Assembly: GCF_946885885.1 (NCBI RefSeq)
Contig: NZ_CAMPHN010000096.1
Span: 1-16,922, forward strand
From: an uncultured Pseudomonas sp.
GTDB lineage: Bacteria; Pseudomonadota; Gammaproteobacteria; Pseudomonadales; Pseudomonadaceae
Direction: 5' to 3'
DNA length: 16,922 bases
Under the pieces are notes generated by a model. That model was not told the origin of the DNA, made no database searches, and worked only from the letters and a program-made list of their open reading frames with translations. A program made the position numbers and the translations under genes. How positions within the stretch are numbered: the stretch's first letter is position 1; each line of letters opens with the position of its first letter. This document shows positions 6,298 through 13,931 of the stretch, one piece after another.

Positions 6298-8694
6298 ATG
6301 AAACGCTCCCTGATCGTACTTGCCGTGCTAGTCGCCACCGTTACGGCGAGCGCGGCCTGGTACCTCGACAGCAAACTGCCGCAGCGCGACGGCGAACTGC
6401 CGCTGTCCGGCTTGCAGGCGCCGGTCAGCGTGCGCTACGACGAACGCGGGGTGCCGCATATCCAGGCGCGGCACGAAGCCGATATGTACCGCGCCCTGGG
6501 CTACGTGCATGCCCAGGACCGCCTGTTCCAGATGGAAATTCTGCGCCGCCTGGCCCGCGGCGAACTGGCCGAAGTGCTGGGCCCCAAGCTGGTGGAAACC
6601 GACCGTCTGTTCCGCACCCTGAGCATTCGCGCCGAAGCCGATGCCTACGCCGCCCGCCTGGACATGAGCAGCCCGTCGGCCCGGGCGCTGGCGGCCTATC
6701 TGGATGGCGTCAACCAGTACCAGGCCAGCCGCCCGACGCCCATGGAGTTCGATCTGCTGGGGATCGAAAAACGCCCGTTCACGGTCGCCGATAGCATCAG
6801 CATCGCCGGTTTTATGGCCTACAGTTTCGCTGCCGCGTTCCGCACCGAGCCGGTACTGAGCTATGTGCGCGACGAACTCGGCACCGACTACCTGAAAGCC
6901 TTCGACCTCGATTGGCACCCAGAGGGCGTGGTCGGCCAAAACGCGATCGGAAAAAAATTGACCGCCGGCGACTGGCAGGACCTCAACGCCATCGCCCATA
7001 CCAGCCACGCCGCCCTGCGCGACGCCGGCCTGCCGCAATTCGAGGGCAGCAACGCCTGGGCCGTTTCCGGTAGCCGCACCACCAGCGGCAAACCCTTGCT
7101 CGCCGGCGACCCGCATATCCGTTTCGCCGTGCCGGCGGTGTGGTACGAGGCGCATCTGAGCTACCCGGGCTTCGAACTCTACGGCCATCACCAGGCGCTC
7201 AACCCGGTCGCCTCCCTCGGCCACAACCGCGCCTTCGCCTGGAGCCTGACCATGTTCCAGAACGACGACCTCGACCTGATCGCGGAAACCCCGAACCCGG
7301 ATAACCCCAACCAGATCCGCTACCGCGGTGCCTGGGTCGACCTGCAAAACCGCACCGAGACGATCGAGGTAAAGGGTGCCGAGCCGGTGACCCTCACCCT
7401 GCGCCGCTCGCCGCACGGCCCGATCATCAACGACGCCTTGGGCCAGATCGCCGGCAGCACCCCCATCGCCATGTGGTGGGCGTTTCTGGAAACCGCCAAC
7501 CCGCTGCTCGAAGGTTTCTATCGGCTCAACCGTGCCGACACGCTGGCCAAGGCCCGCGCCGCCGTCGAACACATCGAAGCACCGGGGCTCAATGTGGTCT
7601 GGGCCTCGGCCTCCGGCGATATCGGCTGGTGGGCGGCGGCCAAGCTGCCGCGCCGGCCGAGCGGGGTCAACCCGAGCTTTATTCTCGATGCGAGCAAAGG
7701 CGAGGCGGAAAAACTCGGTTTCCACCCGTTCAGCGACAACCCTCAGGAAGAGAACCCGGCGCGCGGCTATATCCTCTCGGCCAACTACCAGCCGCAGGCC
7801 GCCAGCGGTATCGAAATCCCCGGCTACTACAACCCCGCCGACCGTGGCCAACGCCTCGATCAGCGCCTGGCCGACGGCACGGTTAAGTGGGACCTGCACA
7901 ATAGCCAAGCGCTGCAACTCGATCCCGGCAACGACTACCCACGCAAATTGCTGACGCCGATTCTCGACGAACTGCGCGCCGCCGCCAGCGGCGAGCGGGA
8001 GCGCGCGCTGGTCGAACAACTGGCGACCTGGAATGGCGATCACAGCCTCGACTCGACCGCCGCCACGCTGTTCAACCAGTTGCTCTATCAATTGACCAAA
8101 CAAGCCATGGCCGACGAATTGAGCGGCGCCTTCTTCGACAACCTGCTGACCACCCGCGCCCTGGATTCCGCGCTGCCACGTTTGCTCGCCGATGCCGGCT
8201 CGCCCTGGTGGGACAAGCGCGACAGCGAGGCCGTGGAAAGTCGCGCGGCTATCGTCGAACTCGCCTGGCAGGCCAGCCTCGCCCACCTGCGCGAAATCCT
8301 CGGCGACGACCCGGAGGGTTGGCAATGGGGCAAGGCCCATACCCTCACCCATAACCACCCACTGAGCCAGCAGAAGCCCCTGGACAGGCTGCTGAACGTC
8401 GGCCCCTTCGCCGCACCGGGCAGCCATGAAACGCCGAACAACCTGTCGCAGCGCATCGGCCCGGCGCCCTGGCCGGTGGTCTACGGCCCCTCCACCCGCC
8501 GCCTGATCGATCTGGCCAACGCCGATACGGCGCTGGGCATCAACCCGGTCGGGCAAAGCGGCGTGCCCTTCGACACCCACTACAGCGACCAGGCCGAGGC
8601 TTTTATCGCCGGCCGCTATGTGCCGCAGCACCTGAGCGAGGCGGATGTGGCGGCCAATACCCGCAGTAGCTTGACGCTGTTGCCGGCGCGCTAG
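6298..8694 (+). CDS. hacB: Acyl-homoserine-lactone acylase, penicillin acylase family (HacB-like)
   Basis: This is an N-terminal-nucleophile hydrolase of 798 aa. Members such as HacB, QuiP and PvdQ remove the acyl chain of homoserine lactone signals or related amides in the periplasm. An N-terminal hydrophobic export segment covers residues 5-23. The chain is expected to self-cleave at G250/S251 in EGSNAWAV, giving alpha and beta subunits with S251 as catalytic serine. H273 (DPH) is 22 residues on, the spacing seen in PvdQ, and N496 (LSANYQ) fits the oxyanion asparagine. AAGGA precedes the ATG by eight bases. Length and start (MKRSLIVLAVLV) fit P. aeruginosa HacB (PA0305, about 795 aa, from memory). 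It is divergent from an AraC regulator. Which acyl amide it prefers cannot be read from sequence. Confidence 0.88.
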   Translation: MKRSLIVLAVLVATVTASAAWYLDSKLPQRDGELPLSGLQAPVSVRYDERGVPHIQARHEADMYRALGYVHAQDRLFQMEILRRLARGELAEVLGPKLVETDRLFRTLSIRAEADAYAARLDMSSPSARALAAYLDGVNQYQASRPTPMEFDLLGIEKRPFTVADSISIAGFMAYSFAAAFRTEPVLSYVRDELGTDYLKAFDLDWHPEGVVGQNAIGKKLTAGDWQDLNAIAHTSHAALRDAGLPQFEGSNAWAVSGSRTTSGKPLLAGDPHIRFAVPAVWYEAHLSYPGFELYGHHQALNPVASLGHNRAFAWSLTMFQNDDLDLIAETPNPDNPNQIRYRGAWVDLQNRTETIEVKGAEPVTLTLRRSPHGPIINDALGQIAGSTPIAMWWAFLETANPLLEGFYRLNRADTLAKARAAVEHIEAPGLNVVWASASGDIGWWAAAKLPRRPSGVNPSFILDASKGEAEKLGFHPFSDNPQEENPARGYILSANYQPQAASGIEIPGYYNPADRGQRLDQRLADGTVKWDLHNSQALQLDPGNDYPRKLLTPILDELRAAASGERERALVEQLATWNGDHSLDSTAATLFNQLLYQLTKQAMADELSGAFFDNLLTTRALDSALPRLLADAGSPWWDKRDSEAVESRAAIVELAWQASLAHLREILGDDPEGWQWGKAHTLTHNHPLSQQKPLDRLLNVGPFAAPGSHETPNNLSQRIGPAPWPVVYGPSTRRLIDLANADTALGINPVGQSGVPFDTHYSDQAEAFIAGRYVPQHLSEADVAANTRSSLTLLPAR

Positions 8695-8836
8695 CAGGTC
8701 ATGTTTTTTCCAACGCGAAGAGGCTGATCGGGTTGAACTGCGGGCCTGTGCAGGGCTTAAATTGAACTTAAATCGGGACATTACGGCCCGGCCCGAGTCT
8801 TTCATATACCAAGCAGGCCAGCGGTCAGGAGCATCC

Positions 8837-9157
8837 ATGTACGACCTCAAGTGGTCCGCCGCCGAGAAGAAACTCGCCCGCTGCGTGTTCGAGGCAGCGC
8901 TCACAGCCGAATTGGCCGAGATCATGGCCAATTTCAAAGCAAAAGCCGCCGCCGTAGCGGAGCCGCAGCAGATGTGGGCGCTCCAGCAGTATCTGGAGCG
9001 CAAGCAGCGCGAGATCGAGCGCAAATACGACTATCGGTACTCGCAATTGCTCCGGGTATTCGGAGAGCTGATTCGCCAAGGGCGCGTCCAGGAGACGGAG
9101 TTGGCGGGGCTATCGGAAGAGAAGCTCGACTATGTTCGGTGCTTCGTCTCGCTCTGA
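8837..9157 (+). CDS. Fluorescence recovery protein-like (FRP-like) small protein
   Basis: This is a 106 aa, largely helical, cytosolic protein. The pattern W6-S-x-x-E-K, W47, KYDYRYS (63-69), VFGELIRQG and LAGLSEEKL matches the fluorescence recovery protein family. In cyanobacteria FRP binds the orange carotenoid protein and speeds its return to the dark form. The functionally important FRP residues W50, H53, D54 and R60 (Synechocystis numbering, from memory) align with W47, Q50, Q51 and Q57 here: the tryptophan is kept, but the polar residues that act on the carotenoid protein are replaced. No carotenoid-protein gene lies in the window. CAGGAG lies five bases upstream of the ATG at 8837; an earlier in-frame start at 8762 lacks a site. 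The actual role is unknown. Confidence 0.72.
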   Translation: MYDLKWSAAEKKLARCVFEAALTAELAEIMANFKAKAAAVAEPQQMWALQQYLERKQREIERKYDYRYSQLLRVFGELIRQGRVQETELAGLSEEKLDYVRCFVSL

Positions 9158-9223
9158 GGCGATCTGCTGCTCTCCCCTCACAGCCGAATAGCGCCCCGGC
9201 GCGACCGCGAACAAGGAAGCTCC

Positions 9224-10609
9224 ATGCGCATCATCGCCGTTCTTATCCCGCTCCTATGCCAGGTGGCGCACGCCGCCGAAACCGTCAACGACGTCAGCGG
9301 CATGAACCCCATCGAAGTCGCCCAGGTGCTGGCGCCCACCGAGCTGAGCCAGATAGTCGCGGCGGTGCGCGAGCATCCCGGCCCCATCGCCATCGGCGGA
9401 GGCCGCTTCAGCATGGGCGGGCAGACCGCCACCGAAGGCGCCTTGCAACTGGACATGCGCGACTTCGACCAGGTGCTGGAATTCTCCGCCGAACGCCGGG
9501 AAATTCGCGTGCAAGCCGGGATCACCTGGCGCGAAGTGCTTGAATACATCGATCCCTACGGCTTGTCGCCGCAAATCATGCAGTCCTACGCCAACTTCAC
9601 CGTCGGCGGCGCCCTCAGCGTCAACGCCCACGGCCGCTATGTCGGCCAAGGCCCGCTGGTGCTCGGCGTGCGCGCGCTACGCCTGGTGCTGGCCGACGGC
9701 AGCCTGGTCGAGGCCAGCCCTAACCACAACAGCGAACTGTTCTACGGCGCCATTGGCGGCTATGGCGGGCTCGGCGTGATCGTCGACGCCACCTTGCCCC
9801 TGGTGGAGAACAGCAAACTGGTGCGCCAATCGCTACTGATGCCGCTCAGCCAATACCCGCAGTTCTTCGCCAGTCAGGTACGCGACAACCCGGATATGGT
9901 GATGCACAACGGCATCCTCTATACCGACGATTACGACAGCGTGCGCGCCGTGTCCTACCTGCGCAGCGACGCGGCGCTCACTATCCCTGAGCGCCTGATA
10001 TCCGCCGAGCGCAGCTACGGGGCATTGCGCACCGCCCTGGCGCTGGCCAGTAGCCCCGGCGGCAGCAAAGTGCGCGAGGCGCTGGTCGACCCGCTGCTGC
10101 TCAAAGGCGCGCCGGTGCAGTGGCGCAACCATCAGGCCAGCCTCGACGTCGGCGAACTGCAACCGATCTCCGGCCCCGACTACAGCTACGTGCTACAGGA
10201 ATACTTCGTGCCCGAGGCACAACTGAAAAGCTTCGTCGCCGGCATGCATCAAGTGCTCGACCAGCACCGGGTGAATATCGCCAACGTCTCCATCCGTCAC
10301 GCCAAAGCCGACCCCGGCACCCTGCTGGCCTGGGCCCGCGGCGACACCTTCGCCCTGGTGCTCTACTACCGCCAAGGCGTCTCCCCCAGCGAACGCGCCG
10401 CCGTCGCCAATTGGACCAGCGAGTTGATCGACCTGGCCATCGACCACCAGGGCAGCTACTACCTGCCCTACCAGATCCACGCCAGCCGCGAACAATTCCT
10501 CGCCACCTACCCACGCGCCCCGGAATTCTTCGCCCTGAAAAAACGCCTCGACCCGAGCAATAAATTCCGCAATAAGTTGTGGGATGCGTACTACCGTTCG
10601 ACGCGGTAG
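9224..10609 (+). CDS. Secreted FAD-binding oxidoreductase (VAO/PCMH type)
   Basis: The 461 aa product has an export signal (MRIIAVLIPLLCQVAHA). The PCMH-type FAD domain is seen in IGGGRFSMGGQ (57-67), the QAGITWREVL segment (97-106) and FTVGGALSVNAHGR (125-138). The C terminus DPSNKFRNKLW is typical of the sugar-lactone/alditol oxidase and DprE1-like branch. In many relatives a histidine in the first loop attaches FAD covalently; here the residue is arginine (GGGRFS), so FAD is probably bound non-covalently. The substrate is unknown; an alcohol or sugar is the family expectation. AAGGAAG stands before the ATG. It lies 66 bases after the FRP-like gene and could be cotranscribed with it. Confidence 0.85.
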   Translation: MRIIAVLIPLLCQVAHAAETVNDVSGMNPIEVAQVLAPTELSQIVAAVREHPGPIAIGGGRFSMGGQTATEGALQLDMRDFDQVLEFSAERREIRVQAGITWREVLEYIDPYGLSPQIMQSYANFTVGGALSVNAHGRYVGQGPLVLGVRALRLVLADGSLVEASPNHNSELFYGAIGGYGGLGVIVDATLPLVENSKLVRQSLLMPLSQYPQFFASQVRDNPDMVMHNGILYTDDYDSVRAVSYLRSDAALTIPERLISAERSYGALRTALALASSPGGSKVREALVDPLLLKGAPVQWRNHQASLDVGELQPISGPDYSYVLQEYFVPEAQLKSFVAGMHQVLDQHRVNIANVSIRHAKADPGTLLAWARGDTFALVLYYRQGVSPSERAAVANWTSELIDLAIDHQGSYYLPYQIHASREQFLATYPRAPEFFALKKRLDPSNKFRNKLWDAYYRSTR

Positions 10610-10766
10610 GTTCGGCGACGCTGCACACGCCTTCGGGAACCGAGGTTTCGTTCATCGCCGTATGTCGATTCGATAGCCACTGGCCAGGCCGCGCCTTGCA
10701 GACCGCTCGATCTGATCAATACTCCAACAAACAACAAAAAGCGCCCCCTCGCTAAGGAGAACCGCA

Positions 10767-11516
10767 GTGGCTAGAACCTGGTTTAAAAGCAAATGGCTGC
10801 TCTCGCTGCTCGCCCTCACCGGCAGCCTCGCCTGGGCCGAAGAGCCCGTCGTGATCGATGTCGATATCGAAAATCCACCCTTTATGTATGCCGAGAACGG
10901 CCAGGCCAAAGGCATCTATCCGGAGCTGGTGAAAGAAGCCTTCTCCCGCATGCAAGTGCCCGTCACCCTCGCCGCACGGCCGTGGAAACGGGTGATCGAA
11001 GAGATCGACCAGGGCGAGGCGGGTGTCGCCGGTATCTACTCCAATGAAGAACGGCGGCAGAAGTACGATTACAGCGATGTGATAATGGTGGAGAACATCG
11101 CGGTGTACTTCCACCAGGACAGCCCGGTGAACTACGAGAACATGGACAGCCTGAGCGGTAAACGGGTCGGTACCATCCGCGGCTGGCTGTATACCGATGA
11201 GTTCAGTGAAGCGGGCAAGAGCGGCAAGCTGACCATCGACGAGGTGAGCGGCGACGAGAAGAACTTCGAGAAGCTGGCGGCCAAGCGGGTCGATGCGGTG
11301 CTGGCCATCGAACAGTCCGGCAACGCCCTGCTGGCTACCGGACGCTTCCCCGGCGTGCAGATGAACGCCAAGTATCTGTCTTCCGCCGAGTCCTACCTGG
11401 CCTTCAACAAGTCCACCAACCGGCAGGACCTACTGGGCAAATTCAATGCCGCCATCGCACAGATGAAAGCCGACGGCAGCTTCGACCGCATCGTCGCCGA
11501 AGCCGCCAACCACTGA
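10767..11516 (+). CDS. Periplasmic solute-binding protein (SBP_bac_3 type), orphan
   Basis: This is a 249 aa extracellular solute-binding protein, family 3 type, with a signal peptide (residues 1-24, cleaved after SLAWA). Typical stretches are NPPFMYAENGQAKGIYPELV near the N terminus, RPWKRVIEEIDQGEAGVAG, and LSGKRVGTIRGWLY. Relatives bind amino acids or other polar solutes. No permease or ATPase gene is adjacent, so it may serve a transporter elsewhere or a sensory role. The start is GTG at 10767, chosen because AAGGAGA ends six bases upstream. The 157-base gap before it (10610-10766) shows no clear promoter or terminator. Confidence 0.88.
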   Translation: MARTWFKSKWLLSLLALTGSLAWAEEPVVIDVDIENPPFMYAENGQAKGIYPELVKEAFSRMQVPVTLAARPWKRVIEEIDQGEAGVAGIYSNEERRQKYDYSDVIMVENIAVYFHQDSPVNYENMDSLSGKRVGTIRGWLYTDEFSEAGKSGKLTIDEVSGDEKNFEKLAAKRVDAVLAIEQSGNALLATGRFPGVQMNAKYLSSAESYLAFNKSTNRQDLLGKFNAAIAQMKADGSFDRIVAEAANH

Positions 11517-11526
11517 AGTGCGTTCC

Positions 11527-11550
11527 AGCGGAGGCGCCCGCCTCCGCTTT
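11527..11550 (+). terminator. Rho-independent terminator of the solute-binding protein gene
   Basis: A perfect nine-base-pair GC-rich stem, AGCGGAGGC (11527-11535) and GCCTCCGCT (11540-11548), has a four-base loop and is followed by a short pyrimidine tail (TTCCTCT). It begins ten bases after the stop codon. The T run is poor, but the hairpin is strong. Confidence 0.7.
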
Positions 11551-11846
11551 CCTCTCCCCCGTCAGGCCGCCCCGCCAGGCTGCGCTTCGCCCATGACCGC
11601 AACGCGGCTAGCTAGCCTTTTCAGCCATTCATCCAAATGCTCCGGCACCACATGGCAGCCAAAAAGTAAGACCCTGCTAATAGGTGACTAAGATGCCAAG
11701 GGTGGCCGACGAGAATGGATCATCCAACACTGATGGTCGGATTAGAGAATAATAAGAAACAAACCATGATAATTGGCGGACGGCCGGAAAAAGCTCCTGA
11801 GGCCAACTGAAACCGCACCCTTCCTGTCCCTGCTTATGAGTCCTGT
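11551..11846. other. Gene-free stretch before the second oxygenase
   Basis: I see no open reading frame with a ribosome-binding site here. The stretch turns AT-richer from about 11660. A 12-base palindrome GGCTAGCTAGCC lies at 11606-11617. No clear -35/-10 pair for the downstream gene could be chosen. Confidence 0.5.
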
Positions 11847-12395
11847 ATGCAAAAAGTAGAATTCGGCGCCGGAATCTTCACAGTTAAAAACTTCCTCTCC
11901 TCGCCCGAGTGCATCTCTTACATTCAGATGAGTGAAAATATCGGGTTCGAGGAAGCCGCCATCCAGACAAAAGAGGGTCCGGAAATTTTGAAAGCTGTTA
12001 GAAATAACGACCGTATAATTTTCGACGATGTTGATTTGGCGACCTTTCTATTCGAAAGAGCCAAGCAGTTTCTACCGGATAGTATCGATGACTGGAGACT
12101 GTCAGGCCTGAACGAGCGGTTCAGATTTTATCGGTATACGCCCGAGCAGTATTTTAAATGGCACAAGGATGGGTTTTATTGCCGGAGCAATACCGAGGTC
12201 AGCCAGCTATCGCTACTGCTTTACTTGAATGGCGAATATGAAGGCGGCGAAACGGAATTCAGGTGGGATGTAATAAAACCGGAAGCCGGCATGGCCTTGG
12301 TTTTCCCTCATTTGATGATGCATCAAGGCGCGCCGCTTATATCCGGCACCAAATATGTTCTCCGTACGGATGTGATGTACCAACGGCAAGCCTGA
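11847..12395 (+). CDS. 2OG-Fe(II) oxygenase (prolyl 4-hydroxylase-like)
   Basis: This 182 aa oxygenase is unrelated in detail to the one at 297-911. The iron-binding set is H106 and D108 (WHKDGF) with distal H159 (LMMHQGAPL); K169 (SGTKYVL) takes the place that binds the 2-oxoglutarate carboxylate, as in prolyl 4-hydroxylases. The order ...LLLYLN, GGETEF, AGMALVFP, H, G-K is the canonical P4Hc layout. The substrate is unknown. GC and codon use are clearly lower than in neighbours (AAA, ATA and TTT codons are frequent), which suggests transfer. No good ribosome-binding site precedes the ATG at 11847, so the start is less certain than the fold. Flanking gaps of 330 and 690 bases isolate the gene. 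Confidence 0.85.
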   Translation: MQKVEFGAGIFTVKNFLSSPECISYIQMSENIGFEEAAIQTKEGPEILKAVRNNDRIIFDDVDLATFLFERAKQFLPDSIDDWRLSGLNERFRFYRYTPEQYFKWHKDGFYCRSNTEVSQLSLLLYLNGEYEGGETEFRWDVIKPEAGMALVFPHLMMHQGAPLISGTKYVLRTDVMYQRQA

Positions 12396-12396
12396 T

Positions 12397-12423
12397 AAAA
12401 ACAAATCCGCGAGCTCTTGCGGA
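12397..12423 (-). terminator. Leftward (or bidirectional) rho-independent terminator
   Basis: Read on the minus strand, TCCGC (12423-12419), an eight-base loop, GCGGA (12410-12406), then a T-rich tract TTTGTTTTT (12405-12397). The T tract is only on the leftward side, so it stops leftward transcripts best. It sits directly behind the oxygenase stop codon and may also act for that gene. Confidence 0.5.
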
Positions 12424-12454
12424 GATATAGCGAGGCCGCGATTTCACGGCCCTC

Positions 12455-12470
12455 TCCGGCTTGCCGGATT
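12455..12470. terminator. Short perfect hairpin after the oxygenase gene
   Basis: TCCGGC (12455-12460), two bases, GCCGGA (12463-12468), then TT. The stem is stable but only a few T residues follow. It is a possible additional stop for rightward transcription from the oxygenase gene. Confidence 0.3.
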
Positions 12471-12477
12471 TCGCCAC

Positions 12478-12666
12478 TTAACGCGACAGCAATGCCAATG
12501 CTGGTTCCGGCCATTCAGGTATTGCCTGCGCCTGCGGGGCGGAAAAACAGCACAGCAAGAGCGCCACAGCCGATAGCAGGGCACGCCGGAACACAGCTAT
12601 CGGTCCAAACCGGACGATATCGATCGAATTCAGGGTTGGTATCCCGAAGAGTTTACAGGACTGCAT
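12478..12666 (-). pseudogene. Possible remnant of a secreted protein gene
   Basis: A minus-strand frame, open from 12942, ends with a strikingly signal-peptide-like stretch (FRRALLSAVALLLCCFSAPQ, then AQA) followed by only 14 more residues before a stop. A real export signal would be N-terminal, so this looks like the first part of a secreted protein cut off early, or chance. There is no ribosome-binding site before ATG at 12666, and a GTG just before FRRALL is the other possible start. The leftward terminator at 12397-12423 would suit a leftward gene. I do not recognise a family. Confidence 0.25.
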
Positions 12667-13086
12667 TAGGTCATTGGCATCCAGCGAATTGACCGATAAC
12701 GATTTTGTTGCTGCAACTTCGGAAGCACCGCCAGGAAAAGAGCTGGCAAAGTGTGCAATCGACCGGATCGTTGCCCGGTAAAAAATCCAATCAATCTCTT
12801 TTGGAACCAATCTCGGAAACCGAGAACAACGCCAAAGGCTTATTAATAACCCGGTACCAGCTAGTGCTGTATCGCCAGACGCGATTGCCTTGAAACGCAG
12901 TAATTTCGATATCAAGACGAGCTTTGCGCCTGGGTCCGGCATATGATCGACGGGCCGCTCGTCGGCGACGCCAGGCAGGAAGGGGAGGCAGGGAGAATGC
13001 CGCCAGAACGGCAGGGCCGGGCCAGCAAAGGCGAGAGCGTGTACTTAACGACTGGTATAGCCTTTCAGAACTACAGGAGCGACAAA
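12667..13086. other. Non-coding or decayed stretch
   Basis: About 420 bases have no gene I can support. Several frames are open in part on both strands, but none has a start with a ribosome-binding site or a recognisable motif. Base composition is AT-richer up to about 12900 and then returns to the GC-rich norm, which suggests the right border of an acquired segment near there. Confidence 0.4.
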
Positions 13087-13500
13087 ATGGTCCCCAAGAT
13101 ACTGATCACCATCGGCATATTCTTCTATGCCGGGGTCGTCCCGTATTTCGAGATAAACGCCTCCCATGTTTTCAATCCCAGCTGGGAACCACATGCGCGA
13201 TTGCACGAGGTCTGGCAGCTGTTCACCAATACCTCCATCGGCCTTTTCAGCCTCTGGCTGACATGGGCAAAGAGCAATTTCCGTCTTGCCAGTTCGATGA
13301 CGATTTTCGTGACCGGCGGTTTTCTTCTGGCTTATATATTGCGCGACTACTATGGCGGCTCCATGGTGCTGTCCGACGGTAGCGAGAAAACCGTATTCGG
13401 CCTGAATCTGGGGTTGTTCGCCTATTCGCTGGCGATTCTCTTGGCCCTGATTGCGGTTGGCATGCAACGACGCTCGCGGGTAATGGGTCAGCAAACCTGA
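13087..13500 (+). CDS. Small integral membrane protein (DUF6640-like)
   Basis: This is a 137 aa inner-membrane protein with about four hydrophobic segments (residues 4-20, 43-60, 70-87 and 104-126). The segment after the first helix, HVFNPSWEPHARLHEVW (27-43), is a conserved-looking polar signature that I associate with the DUF6640 family, whose function is unknown. AGGAG lies seven bases before the ATG at 13087; an upstream in-frame ATG at 12943 would add 48 residues of low-quality sequence and lacks a site. The VOC gene follows after 31 bases, so the two are probably cotranscribed. Confidence 0.78.
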   Translation: MVPKILITIGIFFYAGVVPYFEINASHVFNPSWEPHARLHEVWQLFTNTSIGLFSLWLTWAKSNFRLASSMTIFVTGGFLLAYILRDYYGGSMVLSDGSEKTVFGLNLGLFAYSLAILLALIAVGMQRRSRVMGQQT

Positions 13501-13531
13501 TCTGCATTCGCAGCTAATAAGGAGCACGGCG

Positions 13532-13891
13532 ATGCACGCGCACGAGAAAATCAATTACGTGGAATTCCCCGCCAAGGATTTGCAGGCGACCAAAGCGTTC
13601 TTCACCTCGGCATTCGGTTGGACCTTTGTCGATTACGGCCCCGAGTACTGCGCTTTCTCCGGCCAGGGCCTCGACGGCGGTTTTTATCAGGCCGGGCTGG
13701 CGGCCTCGGTCGCCAACGGTAGCGCGCTTATCGTGTTCTACAGCGAGCGCTTGGAAGAAACGCTGGGTAAGGTCGAAAGCGCCGGCGGGCGGGTCGTCAA
13801 ACCGATATTCGCGTTTCCCGGCGGCCGGCGTTTTCACTTCGTCGAACCCAGCGGCAACGAGTTCGCGGTATGGAGCGATGTCGGCGTTTGA
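13532..13891 (+). CDS. VOC-superfamily (glyoxalase/bleomycin-resistance fold) protein
   Basis: This 119 aa protein has the paired beta-alpha-beta-beta-beta units of the vicinal oxygen chelate fold. The first opens with INYVEFPAKDLQATKAFF, then FGW; the second ends with FHFVEPSGNEFAVWS, the usual position of a metal-ligand glutamate. The first-strand histidine of true glyoxalases is not evident (NYVEFP), so metal use and reaction are uncertain. AAGGAG is spaced seven bases from the ATG. It is the middle gene of a probable three-gene operon with the membrane protein and the cupin. Confidence 0.87.
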   Translation: MHAHEKINYVEFPAKDLQATKAFFTSAFGWTFVDYGPEYCAFSGQGLDGGFYQAGLAASVANGSALIVFYSERLEETLGKVESAGGRVVKPIFAFPGGRRFHFVEPSGNEFAVWSDVGV

Positions 13892-13931
13892 TCGACAGCT
13901 TGGCACCCCAGCAATCGAAACGAGGCCCCTG

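Noticed and set aside
8764..8790. GAACTT as a possible AlgU/RpoE -35 box before the FRP-like gene
   Set aside because: No TCTGA-like -10 box is found at 16-17 bases; a single hexamer is not enough.
6328..9024. Minus-strand open frame of about 900 codons opposite the acylase gene
   Set aside because: It is antisense to a well-supported gene with catalytic motifs. Long antisense frames are expected in GC-rich DNA, and this one has no recognisable domain.
12482..12823. Plus-strand frame of about 110 codons ending in GKELAKCAIDRIVAR
   Set aside because: No start codon with a ribosome-binding site and no recognisable motif; it overlaps the equally doubtful minus-strand remnant.
12943..13086. N-terminal extension of the small membrane protein
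   Set aside because: AGGAG at 13075-13079 fits the ATG at 13087; the extra 48 residues are polar, low-quality sequence ahead of the first membrane segment.
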